Shown: positions 9,213 through 20,036 of the stretch, piece after piece
How positions within the stretch are numbered: position 1 is the first letter of the stretch
How the letters are laid out: each line of letters begins with the position of its first letter
DNA from: Chara braunii
Taxonomy: Eukaryota; Streptophyta; Charophyceae; Charales; Characeae
Length of the DNA: 39,951 bases
Assembly (NCBI GenBank): GCA_003427395.1
Contig: BFEA01000220.1
Coordinates: 628,809 to 668,759 of the forward strand
Direction: 5' to 3'
Notes under the pieces: generated by a model
What the model was told of the DNA's origin: nothing
Database searches by the model: none
The model's input: the letters and a program-made list of their open reading frames with translations, nothing else
Program-made: the position numbers and the translations under genes

Positions 9213-10001
9213 AACCCCCTGGGCGTCACATATATGACGAACCAATTTCTGTTCCTCGCGATCTTATGCGCGATGACAATGAGGGGTCCTAAGATGGGAA
9301 GGTTGGGCCAATTATGGGAGATCAGGATCAAAAGGAAAATTGCATCGGTGTCCTCGCTTCTTCGTCTTTTTACGTCGTCTCTTTTCGGATGGTTGGGTTC
9401 AGGGCGGGGCAAGTCGAGGGATGGTCTATTGAGTGGCTTGCGCGCCGACAGAGGCGCGATTAATAATGTTTGACATCGCTTCTTTCTTGTTTTGGTGTCG
9501 GGTCCTTGACGCGGTGATCGTGCGGGAAGTTTTGCTTCTTTTTTAATTTCTTTTGCGAATCTTGTCGAGCCCTCGATGGCTCTCGGAATTGCGGACTTTC
9601 ATTTCGTGATTTGTGCTTTAATGAAGTTCTTTTTGCATTCTTACGTAGATAGGAATTTATAAATTTAGGAATTCAGAATTTTTTTTTGTTGCGCGGTGCT
9701 TTCTGCTCACGCGCTTCTTTTTATGGCTGCGACGGAGCTCTGATTAGTCGGCGTCCTTAATCTTGCGTGTAACTGTAATTTTGGGCAGGGTGCCCTTGTA
9801 ACTGTATCTTTCTTCTTGAAGCTTCGTCTTTCCCGCCCTCTCTCTTCTTTGCTGTGTCCGCGGGCTGCATGATCGGATCGATGCGTGGAGAGTGGCCACG
9901 TCCCCCACTCTGTGATCTGGCCATGCAGAACGTAGACACTCCCTCCCCTTCTTTCCTTCTAAGTCTTTGCAATTCTGTGTTCTTCGCGCATGCATGCACG
10001 C

Positions 10002-10008
10002 TATAAAT
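10002..10008 (+). promoter_or_regulatory. LTR TATA box
   Basis: CTATAAATTTCG followed by GCGCG and then CTCTCT downstream. Element 2 has CTATAAAACC followed by GCGCG and CTCTCT at the equivalent place of its LTR (minus strand 31622-31628). Conservation in both copies about 800-900 bp into the LTR supports a pol II promoter. Confidence 0.55.
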
Positions 10009-10264
10009 TTCGGTTGCGCGATTAGATACCTCTCTAAAACAGTCGTTGGAAGCTCGGGGTAGCGCGATCAGTGAGGGTCGGCTCACGAGTGAAGTAAGAG
10101 GTGAGTGAAGTGGGAGTAGGGCGACCCGACGAGCTGGTGCCAAATGCGCGGGGTTGATGCGTGGGTCTACGATGGACTGTAGCGCGCGGGCGAACCTGAC
10201 GGGCACACGAGGACTAAGCGGGGTGACAACTTCGTGGGTTGGTGCGTGACGACGGACTGTCCGC

Positions 10265-10269
<5 letters not shown>

Positions 10270-10347
<78 letters not shown>
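10270..10347 (+). repeat. (AG)39 microsatellite in the 3' LTR
   Basis: Perfect 78-bp AG run at the position homologous to 1-60. It lies roughly 260 bp after the TATA box, so it would fall in the transcribed leader. Confidence 0.95.
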
Positions 10348-10349
<2 letters not shown>

Positions 10350-10845
10350 GAGGTGGATGGACGTGGAGTCGTAATTTTCTTTGTCTTTCTCAATCTTATA
10401 CATAAGTTTTGATTTCGGCTTCGGGTGATCCGCCCTTATTTTTCGATTCGGCATCCCTCCTTGTTTTCGCCTTTGATTGGCGCTCTTTCTCGATTTTGAT
10501 CTACTCCTTTTTGTATATGACGGATGGATGGGTTCTGCATAAGGGATGGTTGAATGATGTGGTTGTTGTTTCTCTTTTTGCTCATCTTAGCTCGTGATGA
10601 ATGGGCCAATGGCTAATGGCAGGAGTTGATGTTGTTGCGATGACGAACGTATGATGCGATGTCACTTTGCATAAACGGGGATATTTGCTGACCATGGGAT
10701 TACTGAATGATTAGATGATTGGGTGATTGTCTATGCCCCTTGGCGATTTTGCATGTAGGGCGGAAACCTCACTTTTGCACGAAAATCAGCCGTGTACGAC
10801 CGAACACCTCGTGTGCGCACGTGTAAGCACGATCTGATCAGCGCG

Positions 10846-11470
10846 GCCACGTGTCCGCACGTGGGTGATTCACGATCACTGACGAACTTGGCACCTCCGG
10901 TATCAGAATACACGTGAAATTTTCCTTTTTGCAAGGATTTGGGCCAATAGGAATTTCCGCCACCCAACCGAAAATTCCCTTATCAATCGAAGCACGATCA
11001 GATACGTACACCAGAATGACAAGATGCCACACGTTGCGGACTGGGAGAGTTTGTGGGACCCAAAATACTTAGAACACTAGGAAGAAGAGTACCTTAGGCT
11101 GAGATATCCGGAATTCCCCTGTCTAATCGCGAACTGACTGTGCGCCCGGGACTTCCACCGTGCCGTAACCAGTGACCCGAGGGCTCCCGACTACCCAACT
11201 ACGTATAACACGCAATATTTCATATCCCCCGGCTTCGTCGTTATGACCACCAATTTCCCTCCCTTCCGAGTCCTCCTACCATACCACCAGCTCACGGTGG
11301 TTCTGTGGAACTCCATAGCCCCGTGTTGGCCCCATCCGCCATACCGAAATTACAGACGGCGCGGCAACCGCTGAGCCTCTCGAAATACGGAGCCTAGCCA
11401 TAACACGCGACGACACTCACCACGTGTCCCCACCCAGAGGTCCGACTCATAGAAATCGTCACCCTTACGG
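10846..11470 (+). pseudogene. LTR-internal ORF, 3' LTR copy
   Basis: Same reading frame as 559-1161 but more damaged. One base is missing in the CCAACCGAAAA stretch near 10966, shifting the frame. CACTGG became CACTAG near 11080, and CCGTGAACCGA became TCGCGAACTGA near 11130. It keeps GAA where the 5' copy has the stop at 820-822, so the two LTRs together show that the ancestral frame was open. Confidence 0.4.
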
Positions 11471-11567
11471 ACAGGCTTCTCCCGAACCGCTGCCACTAAA
11501 ACAAGTGGACCGGATGACCAAGGATGCACCGCGCATGCCTTATGTTGCACAACATCGACCGCCATAA

Positions 11568-11588
11568 GGGCGTCGTTAGACACTCCTC
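11568..11588 (+). repeat. Harbinger left terminal inverted repeat
   Basis: 21 bp, exact reverse complement of 20016-20036. Beyond it, subterminal motifs GTTCCACCTGTCCTCGGAGA (from about 11649) recur inverted near 19966-19988, extending the terminal symmetry to about 100 bp with spacing differences. Confidence 0.95.
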
Positions 11589-12207
11589 GAGCCGTCCTTG
11601 GAGTTCGAGGACGAATCCTCGGAATTTTTTACGTATTTTTGAGGTGTCGTTCCACCTGTCCTCGGAGAATCGCCCAGAGGACGAATCCTCGGGGCCCTCC
11701 CGCGGCCAGTTTCATGATATTATACACGGGCGTGAGGGTGTTGTCCGGCCTTCGATTCGGGATGTCCGTGTTGGAGGCGTGGTGGTCCAGCAGGCGGACG
11801 GCGGTACTACCTCATGCGGCGCGAAGAAGACAATCGCCAACGAGGGAACGGCCCCGTTTGAATTTCGAAATTCGAAATAAATTTTGCGCCTTGCGGAGCG
11901 ACGGTGTGGCGGCACACACGCGGGTCGGTGAGGAGGGGGGGAAGTGTACGTCGCGAAGGGTTTCGGCTGCCATGGCATCGCGCACTTGAGTGGCACCGCA
12001 CCGCCACCATCTCCAGGGTGTTCGACGCCGCGCCGCGCTTCGTCTGAAGCTTTCGGCAGTTGCGCTCGTGACACAGAGGGGTGTGGCGGTTCCGTACTTC
12101 AGCGGCGGTGGGCGGACGCTCCAATCCGGGTGGAACATCATTAAACACGGCTGCATTGCTCACCTGATTGCAAGCTCCTTCAATCGCGGTGGGAGAGGTG
12201 CGCGCAG
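11589..12207. other. Harbinger left subterminal region
   Basis: No supported gene. It contains repeated GAGGACGAATCCTCGG motifs at about 11609-11623 and 11678-11692, each with internal inverted symmetry, mirrored by GAGGAC/CCTCGG motifs near the right end. These are likely binding sites for the transposase or Myb-like protein. That role is inferred. Confidence 0.5.
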
Positions 12208-13598
12208 GTGGGTGGCGAGGAAGGTTGCTTTTCCTGTCCGAAGAGCGGAATGGAGGGTTGTGATCGAGATGGTCGTGTTGTGCTGTCAAGTGCGGAGAAG
12301 ACAGCTGTCGCGGCGGCTGCTGTCGCACTTGTCCGTCGATTCCAACTAGAGAGGGCGGCTGGGCGCATGAAAGTGACACTTTCCAGGCGGCGGCAGAGGC
12401 TTCTGCTGCAGAGGGTGTTGGACGCCCCGGACTGCGTTTCCAGTTCTGAGGCAGTGCTTCAACTATGCTTTGCAATCGGGTGCGGTGTGCTTCCTCGGTC
12501 GACGCCACGTTGGTGGATGAGGCGGAGAACCGGCGGGACTTGGGAGGATTTGCAGCTCTGCGATGACACGACGGACGACTACTTCTGGGAAAAGCTCCCA
12601 ATGTCGAGGAGAGTTTTCATGGAGATCAGCGAGGCCTGTGCACCTCTCTTGCAACGACAGGTGACGTTCTACAGGGAGCCACTTCCGTCGGAGCAGATCG
12701 TCGCCTATGCGCTGCACAGGTGGGCTACAAGAGAGTCATACGACAACAACACCTCATCTTTCGGCATAGGCAGGGCTTCTGGAATACTGGCCGGCGCGAT
12801 GTGACAAACGCTTTGTTGAGGGTCTATGGGGACAGGATATCGTGGCCGACGGGGGTGCGGAAACACGTCGTGCTGCGGGCGTTTCTGGACAAGGGCTTTC
12901 CAAACTGCCATGGCGCAGTTGACTGCACACGCATCTACGTGGACAAACCGATGAACGCGCCCGGAGAGAACTGCTTCGACTGCAAGCACCGTTTCTCCGT
13001 CATGGCGCAGGTGGTGGTGGACCTGGATCTGCGTGTGCTAGACATGTTCGTTGGATATCCGGGGAGCTGCCACGACATTAGGGTGATCCAACTGTCGAGT
13101 CTATCGAGGCGCGCAGAAGAGGGAGTGTTTTTTCGTGGCCCGCCTGTGACGCTGCCGGGGGGGGGGGTGAGGACGAACGGATACATCTTGGGCGACAACG
13201 GGTATCCTCCTTCTGAGTGGGTAGTGGTGCCGTACGAAGGAATCAATCAGCACCCGTACGAGGAAAGGTTCGACACGAAGCAGAAGGTCGCAAGAGGGGC
13301 TGTGGAGAGGGCGTTCGGGAGGTTGAAGAGGATGTGGAGGCTCTTCCTGCGGACACACAAGACAAACCTGGAAACACTACCGCAGCAGTTCACGACAGTC
13401 TGCATTCTCCACAATATCCTCCTTGATGCCGGTGTGGAGTTCGACGAGAATTTGTTGTGGGAGGTCGACGAGAACGGCGTGAGGCGCCGAGTGGACCTGG
13501 GGATTCATCGTCCCCTGCAGCTAGTGTCGATGTTGACGTCGACCGGTCCCGCCCTCGCGCTCCGCAACACGCTGGCGGAGCGAATGAAACACATGTGA
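12208..13598 (+). pseudogene. PIF/Harbinger transposase (DDE_4 family), frameshifted
   Basis: Cuts and pastes the element. The N-terminal part (12208-12800) holds the region before the catalytic domain, ending ALHRWATRESYDN and FGIGRASG. The catalytic part is in another frame (to 13598). The acidic residues are D in VDCTRI (12921), D in YPGSCHD (13074) and E in VERAFGRLK (13305), with the family's GDNGYP motif near 13194. The two frames join at about 12785-12800, where the family expects FGIGRASG to run on into RDVTNALL. One base appears to be missing in CTGGCCGGCGCG. An 11-G run at 13157-13167 keeps the frame. The product would be about 460 aa, normal for the family. A sequencing error is possible at the lesion. 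Confidence 0.9.
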
Positions 13599-13900
13599 TC
13601 CTGTGCACCGCCAGCGTCTTGCACGCGCAGAATACTTCCTTCGAGTCATGTTCTGCCGTCTTCGATTAGTTAGGAGGGTTCGCCGTCTTTCGCTTATGTG
13701 CGCGACGAAGCGGATGGTTTTCCGTCGCGGATGGCATCTTTTTCGGTGTTCGTTGTTATGGTCGACGGTAGTGTGCTTGTCCAATTCGTCTACGGTTCCT
13801 AGTGACGTGGCTCTGCGGTCGTTCGACGTAATGTCGAGTGGTTCGGTTGCGCACTTGAGTGGCGCCGGTGTGCTCCCACGGCTGTCCGTGAATCCCGGGA

Positions 13901-13901
<1 letters not shown>

Positions 13902-13954
<53 letters not shown>
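13902..13954 (+). repeat. Poly(G) tract of 53 bases
   Basis: Uninterrupted 53-G homopolymer 300 bp after the transposase stop. It could fold into G-quadruplexes, act as a transcription or replication barrier, or have a wrong length through assembly. Confidence 0.9.
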
Positions 13955-13955
<1 letters not shown>

Positions 13956-15030
13956 GGATGTCAGCTCCTCGGCAAGCTTATGAGTATGTGGTTTACAGTG
14001 CTGCTTTGTTTGAAATTGAACGATGTTGTCGAATCCTGTACTTTTTGTGATTGCTGTGTGATGCTGTCTTCGTGCATTCCGCTTCTTCCTTTCGTTCGGC
14101 GACCGACTTCTTTCTCAACTACATTCAAAATGTCCGTCATTCACAGATTGTCTGCATTTTTGTGCAATTGCTCAGGGTCATCGGTGATGCATGAATGCGG
14201 CAGTGAAGATTCATGTACATTGAGAAACAAGCATTTCAATTTTGTTCTTTTAGCAAATGAGCGGTGACAGTGCGTGGCTAGCTTCATTTCTCTTGTCCTG
14301 TTTTTTTGTCGTTCCCGTTTTCGCAGGTGTCGGCGATGATAACGATGCAGAGATTTCATACATCCAACAAAGGGTCGCTTACAGTAGCAAAAGATGTGAA
14401 GGACACGACGATCGCTATTAACACATTCCATACATGAGAGATCCACACGGAAGAGAACAAAATCAACTTTGAGCGACGAATCACGGACATGCGAGTACAC
14501 ACACACACACAAAATAAGACTTCAATGACATACATTCCTTCCAAGTACAATATTGACACGGAATTCGAAAAAAGGAGTCCAACTGTCCACCCTCGAAGCG
14601 CACCACACCAACTACGGACTCCACCTGCCTTCTATTTCATTGCTGACGTGTCGTGGACTGGCCTAATAGACAAGGCTTTGGAGCAGATCTACGAACTCTG
14701 CTCCAATGAAAAACTAATCACAATGGGGAAAAACAAAACTAGCAGGTGGATTGCTGACACAATAAAGCTCCACCTGCCTTGTACTGTTACAATACGGTAA
14801 AACAACACGTGCACGAAGATAATGACTGTCGACGTCGCGACACCACCGAACCGCGCGCTCCAACCACGACCATTGACGACAACACGTGCAGCGAGATGGA
14901 GGGGTTCTACCCATCCGTCATGATGGATTGCTGCACAGGAACGATGACCGGCCACCTCACCTTCCCCCCCGCCACATCATCACCCACCACCCACCCCCAT
15001 CGCGCCGCGGCCTTGCGGATGAACCACGTG
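13955..15030. other. Harbinger internal non-coding region
   Basis: No supported gene between the transposase and the third gene, which are transcribed towards each other. CTCCACCTGCCTT occurs twice (about 14619 and 14769), and (AC)n is at 14498-14510. It probably holds both 3' ends. Confidence 0.5.
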
Positions 15031-16637
15031 TCACTTCTCGTCACCGCCATCGTCATCCGCCGGCGGCCCGCTGCCGATCCACCCGTGTTTTGCTACTTCG
15101 GATGCATTCTTGAGGGCCGCGTTGTGACCAAAAAACAACCCGCAATCGGCCCATTCCGGGATGCAATGCGGGTAATCTCCCAGCGTGAGGTGGGCCTTCC
15201 CCAGATGATCCAAGACGAGGTTGGCGGTGTCAACGATGTACCGCCACCTGTTGAAGATGTAGGAGCCCGCCGCTATGAGTGTTGGTTTGGCGACCATGGA
15301 TGCGTAGAATGATGCCTCGTAGTGCGAACGGTCGTCGTCACCGCCCATCCGCATGATCCACATGCACGCGCTCAACAGAACTTGAAGACAATCAGCAAGG
15401 CGCGTCAACCTATCCTGTTTCACACGGCCACCGTCCGCCCATTGCCCGCACCAAACTGCATCTGTCCAGCAGTCCGCCAGGCGAAGAACTGTTGTCTCCT
15501 GCCGCGCCGCCATGTCGTCGTCTTCGGGCCTATCCATGATCTTCACTCCAGCAAACCACATAGGCACGTCCATCTTCATCGCCAGCGTGTGGTAGACGAG
15601 GGCAGGGGAGACGACTTTCGACCATTCTAAAGATTGCCAGACTGCTCGCGCGACATCTGTTGTGAAGTCCACTGTCACGTACGATTCTGCACAAGTGAAG
15701 CCAGACGACCTCGACGACGATTTGAAGATCCAGCCGTGGATGGTGCGCAGCACCACTTTCTCCACGTTGCGCGCTCTGCGCAGAGCCGCTTCACGCTGCG
15801 CAGGGTCGTCGATCTTGAAGCGCGACACATCATTCGGCGGCATTAGCAGCATCGAAGGCAGTTCCGCTCCTGCATCTTCGTTAGCGATGGCGATGAAGTA
15901 GTCTGTGCAATCGCCTACGGCCTCCCTCAATGGCTTCCCCGGTCCCTGACCCCAGAATGCGTCGCAGTCGATCCACAACTTCGACCTCTCTTTGAGATCA
16001 TCCTATTTAACCCTTCTCTTCACCATCGCTGAAACCGGACGGTCGTTGTCATCATCGCCCCCCCCCTGGCATCATTTCTCCCATCATCACGGCGGACGTC
16101 ATCGACCCTCCCCTCTTCCGCAGCTTCCGCGACTCCGCTCCCGATGGTGTTATCCACCGCCGCCGTCCGACTACCGCCCGCCGTCGTGTTAACCTTTTGC
16201 GCGGACGGTGTTTTTTCCACCCCTGAAGCCCCCGCCTGTTGCGCGGGGAGTGGCTGACGTGGCTGCCCGTGCCCGACCATTGGCGGAACTTGTCTCGCCA
16301 CGCGCGCGTCCGTCATGACAATCCCTGCCGCCTTCGGGGTTCGTGCCAACGTGACGGCGACACCACCAGCCAAGCCTTGCTTCAGAGCGGCCAGCTGCTC
16401 CCTCAGCACCCCGTCCCGCCCAAACCCCAATCGCCTCACGACGTCCGCCCCTTGTGCATCCACCATCGACACTTCCTCGGCCTGAAAGTCGGCAGTATCT
16501 TCGGAGTTGTCGTCATCGAAGCGCTGCCTTTTCGACTTCGGCACGTACCCTCTGCCTTTTTGGCTTTCCCCGCCATCGCCTGATCCGCTGTTTCTCTTCA
16601 ACTTCCCTGAAGCGCCGCGCGGTGCCATGTCGTCCAC
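15031..16637 (-). pseudogene. Third Harbinger gene, unknown function, disrupted
   Basis: Two - strand frames form one broken gene of about 530 residues. The first (16637 to about 16066) starts MDDMAPRG and is Lys/Arg-rich with an acidic stretch and a possible nuclear signal (PKSKRQR). A 9-C run at 16058-16066 shifts the frame. Beyond it the second frame continues as GDDDNDRPVS...VKRR, meets TAG 16003-16005, then runs open to 15031. The second part is rich in Trp, His and Cys, with blocks such as WIDCDAFWGQGPG, NVEKVVLRTIHGWIF, MWFAGVK and HCIPEWAD. It has no DDE triad and no helix-turn-helix I can see. Continuity across both lesions shows it was once one gene. It lies between transposase and Myb-like gene, fully inside the element. 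Confidence 0.6.
16058..16066 (+). other. C9 homopolymer at frameshift of third gene
   Basis: Nine C on the + strand, nine G in the coding sense. The reading frame changes exactly across this run, so polymerase slippage or a sequencing error is the likely cause. Confidence 0.7.
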
Positions 16638-17597
16638 AACTCAACAAATAAGAAGTGCGTGCCGATTGCAAACAACTGCGGCGCTTGGCTGACGTGGACG
16701 AAGGACCACGTGGATGACACGAACGAAGGAGCGGTGGGAGCTCGATGACGGGCACCTTGCCGACGGACGACGTTGATGATGCGGCGCTTCGCTGCTGTGG
16801 ACGAAGGAGCACTCCGATGACGCGGTGCTTGGCTGACATGGATGCAGGAGGACGTGGATGTCCGCGGAGCCCAAACCCGCCGATTGTAGCGTCGAAGCGG
16901 ATGACTAGGCGGGTGACGACGAGACCATGCACAGACGGTGCCTTTGGAGCCTTCGCGATAGAATGGCAGCGGTACGGAATGCCTCCCGAAATCCCCTTTT
17001 GTACGCTGCGCGGTCTCGCAGCACACCATGGACAGGCCTAGCCGTCCACTACAGCCCGCCCATTCGTCGATTCCCAACAGACGAATTTTCTCGTGGCATG
17101 GAGGTCATCCTCCGCATGATGAACAAGGCACGAGGGCGCGCAGGAGCTCCCTGCAGGAGGTACAAAGACCTCGCCCCCCATCCGTCCTCTCCCACCCCCA
17201 AAAAGGCCTGGCACTCCAATCCGCCATTTCCCCCTCACGCCCGAAAAAACACACCCTGCCGCCTACACATCCGCGGACACCCCCAAAGAAAACCCTGCAA
17301 GATCGCCATCCATGCGTGGAGACAACAACTCACAACAGCAGTCTTTAAACATTATCTAAAAACGGAGGACCTGTTGTACAACCTCAGGACGCGCCGTGGG
17401 GCATGAAAGCAAACAACGTTCTTCACAGTCATTAATAAAACGCGCGCTTAATACTATGCGCGAGCAACGACGACTCGCCGACTGTACACAACCTACACAT
17501 CAACGTACTGCAGCACGGAGGATGATGGAAACGGCGACGTGCCGGAAGTGCACACGGGCCATGCCTTTGGACGTTCGACATGCCTGGTCGGCCCACG
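16638..17597. other. Harbinger spacer between the two minus-strand genes
   Basis: No supported gene. It would contain the promoter of the third gene and the 3' end of the Myb-like gene. Scattered short frames have no conserved motif. Confidence 0.45.
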
Positions 17598-19436
17598 TCA
17601 GGCTCGTTCGCGGATCGCTTCAGCAATCTCCATGAGGGCGTTGCACATCATGAAGTTCGCCTGGTCAGCCTTCTCGTAGTGCTCCTTCTGCACTTGTATC
17701 TCTCTCTCCAGAATGTCGCATTGCCTCGTCAGAATTAAGCACTGCCTCTTGCTCGCGGTGTCCACCGTCGTCGTCATCAGCGCCCCGTGCTCCTTCATGA
17801 CGTCCGCCATCGCCTCGAAGGTCTGATGTCTGACATTCTTTCGTTTGCTGGCCCCGCCACCGCCACCGCCGGACAACGACGAATCCCTCGTCGATCCGTG
17901 ATCGTCGTCCTGACCATCCCCCCCTCCGTCACTACCGCCGGATTCGTTTCCCCCGCCAAGCGGGCCAGGCATTTGAACACCTCCCGGCGCACCCGTGTTC
18001 CCGAGATTCATGGGGTGTATAGTGTGATCGCTCCTCGACATCGCCTTCATCTCCGAATACACGCGCTCATCCATCCTAAAGTTGAACCACCTCTCCCTCC
18101 TCTCCCCCGGCGTCAGTGTGAAGAAGTTAGGCTTCCCGGATTCTCCCATGAACTTGTGCACGGATTTGAACTGCTGGTACAGGTTGTCCCATTTCTTTCC
18201 GCAGTCGACGACCTTCCTACTCGTCACCCCCATCTGCACGAGCCTGTTCTCCACGTCGTCCCACTTCCATGTCTTCGTCTTCATCCGTCCGTAGTTGTGC
18301 CCCATGCCGGCCAGATGCAAATCCTGGTCACTTTTGGCTCTGATAAGAGCGATCATATGCTCCACTGTCCAAAAATCCCTGCTTTTTGTTCCGTCGCTTG
18401 CCGAGGCTGCCGACAATTCTTCGACGCACTTCTTGCCTTTCCGCCCCGTGCGCGATTCTCTAACCTTGGTTGTCGCCCTCGACCCTCCGCGCTTCCTCCC
18501 TACTGGACGAATCTCCATCTCGCCGTCGTTGTCTTCGTCGTTGTCATCACCGCCGTCGTCTGCAGTGATCTCCTCGCCCCCTCCACCATCGCAAACCACA
18601 AATACGTCTTCGGCCCCCACACTGATTCTCGCCACCCCTCTCGTTATAATGGACGTGTTCGCGGAACGCAATCGTCGTCGTTCATCATCCCAAAATTGAC
18701 GACCGACGACCTTTGTAGCGGCGTGCTCGTCGTCGTCCCCTTCTCCGTCTATTCTACCGCCTGGCGTCGTCGTTCGGCACCCTGCCAATCCAGCTGTCTT
18801 CGTCCTCGACGCGGCCACACTTGTTGTACTCAAAGCCACCTGCCTCGGCGAAACGAATCCACGGCTATCCGTAGGGCCAACCGCCCTCACGGAAGGCGAT
18901 GTGTGTTTGGTGGCAGAAGTCGGGTTCACGACAATGGTGTGCGTCAGGTCCTCGCCACTCCCAGACCTCAAACCGAAGCTCAGATCGACGAGTCCAGCGT
19001 CGTAACCAGCGGGGGTCCGGCCCTCCAGCAAATCTCTGTACGTCGGCGTCGATGCGTGTCTGTATAGTTGGCTCCCCATCCAATCCTGCGTCGAACCTCT
19101 GCCCAGAGGAACCGTTGAGGATCTTCCCTCGTCGACGTCGTCGTCACTCGGAGGCAATGGAATCTCGTGGGACGGCAGGTGGCTGTACAACGTCGGGTCG
19201 TACGGCCGCCTACCGTCTTCCGCACTGTTGCAACGCTGATGCGAGGACCCCCCACCTTCCACCGACATCGTCGTCTTCGTCTGAAGCTTATCCATCTTCC
19301 TCGACTTCTTCGGCGTTCGACGCGTCTGTTTCCTTCCAGGAACGCGACCGAGGAAACAAATGTGGAAGACGACAACGATGAGCAGCAGAAGAGCGACGAG
19401 CAGCAGCAAAGGTAGCCTGTGGTACAGGTCTGCCAT
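17598..19436 (-). CDS. Harbinger Myb/SANT-like DNA-binding protein
   Basis: The second standard PIF/Harbinger protein, which binds element ends and brings the transposase to DNA. Open frame of 612 residues from ATG 19436 (the frame continues 7 codons upstream). In numbering from the upstream GTG at 19457, residues 360-440 form a trihelix/Myb-like domain (WTVEHMIALIRAK, KTWKWDDVE, DCGKKWDNLYQQFK). An acidic stretch (290-313) is followed by a basic one. A Gly-rich linker (500-540) leads to a C-terminal coiled coil (570-615). Near the N-terminus about 23 residues are strongly hydrophobic (LPLLLLVALLLLIVVVF), which is odd for a nuclear protein. A later Met at 19295 would exclude it. The frame is intact, and expression is plausible if another copy supplies transposase. 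Confidence 0.85.
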   Translation of the reverse strand: MADLYHRLPLLLLVALLLLIVVVFHICFLGRVPGRKQTRRTPKKSRKMDKLQTKTTMSVEGGGSSHQRCNSAEDGRRPYDPTLYSHLPSHEIPLPPSDDDVDEGRSSTVPLGRGSTQDWMGSQLYRHASTPTYRDLLEGRTPAGYDAGLVDLSFGLRSGSGEDLTHTIVVNPTSATKHTSPSVRAVGPTDSRGFVSPRQVALSTTSVAASRTKTAGLAGCRTTTPGGRIDGEGDDDEHAATKVVGRQFWDDERRRLRSANTSIITRGVARISVGAEDVFVVCDGGGGEEITADDGGDDNDEDNDGEMEIRPVGRKRGGSRATTKVRESRTGRKGKKCVEELSAASASDGTKSRDFWTVEHMIALIRAKSDQDLHLAGMGHNYGRMKTKTWKWDDVENRLVQMGVTSRKVVDCGKKWDNLYQQFKSVHKFMGESGKPNFFTLTPGERRERWFNFRMDERVYSEMKAMSRSDHTIHPMNLGNTGAPGGVQMPGPLGGGNESGGSDGGGDGQDDDHGSTRDSSLSGGGGGGASKRKNVRHQTFEAMADVMKEHGALMTTTVDTASKRQCLILTRQCDILEREIQVQKEHYEKADQANFMMCNALMEIAEAIRERA

Positions 19437-20015
19437 CAACGATAGGTCAGCAGACACAGAAGCATTGTCGCATTCGCAGCGAGCAGAGACACACTGTGCG
19501 AGAGGGAAGACGTCGACGAACCAAATTCATGCAAGCAGCGACAGGGGGAGGACGCTTACAAAATCCGTAATTCCGACCGTTGGGAAGCCCGCGGGAACGC
19601 CACGAAGCCTCCGGGCGTCGGCCGAAGACGTCCGATGATCGCCATGGCCCCTCCGTGGGGCCGCCCGAAGGACCTACAGGGCCGTCCCGCGATTCAGCGC
19701 CAACGGTAAAACGAGGAGGCCGTTGCTGGAGGTTTTCGACGACGACGACCGGGGATGTCCGTCTTCTGGCCACTCGACCACCACTGGACCACCTTCGGCC
19801 TCCAATTTCCGTTCTGGAGTAGCCGCCGACACCCCGTTAATCGCGGATCCTCGGGCTCCGGAGGACCTCGCGAGGTCCTTCGAGTTCGAGGACAATTTGG
19901 CTGGGAAATCCTCGGAGCCCGAGGATTTGTCCTCGGAGTGTTTTCACATTTTCATTTCCGATTTCATCTCCGAGGACAGGTGGAACAACGACGGAATCCT
20001 TGGAATCGCATCCCT
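19437..20015. other. Harbinger right subterminal region and promoter of Myb-like gene
   Basis: No supported gene. GAGGACAATTTGG, CCTCGGAGCCCGAGGATTTG and CTCCGAGGACAGGTGGAAC at 19885-19988 mirror motifs at the left end (11609-11692). Confidence 0.55.
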
Positions 20016-20036
20016 GAGGAGTGTCTAACGACGCCC
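20016..20036 (-). repeat. Harbinger right terminal inverted repeat
   Basis: Exact reverse complement of 11568-11588, followed by the TAA duplication at 20037-20039. Confidence 0.95.

Larger units (their letters stand above)
9213..11567 (+). repeat. 3' LTR of element 1, left part
   Basis: 10348-11567 matches 61-1267 of the 5' LTR. The left edge is inferred: GGCGTCACATATATGACGAA at 9222-9241 is shared with the corresponding position of element 2. The segment 9240-9990 is non-coding and AT/T-rich, as expected for U3. The LTR is cut at 11567 by the Harbinger insertion and resumes at 20037. Confidence 0.8.
11568..20036. mobile_element. PIF/Harbinger DNA transposon, nested in LTR
   Basis: 8469 bp bounded by perfect 21-bp inverted termini beginning GGGCGTCGTTAGACACTCC and flanked by TAA on both sides (11565-11567 and 20037-20039). 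The uninterrupted 5' LTR reads CCATAAGACCGAAAG, so removing the element plus one TAA restores it exactly. The 3-bp TAA/TTA duplication is diagnostic of PIF/Harbinger. It carries a DDE transposase (+) and a Myb/SANT-like protein (-), the usual pair for the superfamily, plus a third gene (-). Imperfect subterminal inverted repeats rich in CCTCGG/GAGGAC extend inwards. Transposase and third gene are frame-disrupted, so this copy is probably not autonomous as assembled. Confidence 0.96.

Noticed and set aside
10167-10454. Leu-Ser repeat protein on the - strand
   Set aside because: Translation of the (AG)n microsatellite.
11807-12601. 264-residue - strand frame
   Set aside because: Antisense to the transposase N-terminal region; no conserved motif.
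17787-19067. 426-residue + strand frame
   Set aside because: Exactly antisense to the Myb/SANT-like gene, with no domain and a proline/serine/arginine-rich composition typical of a shadow frame.
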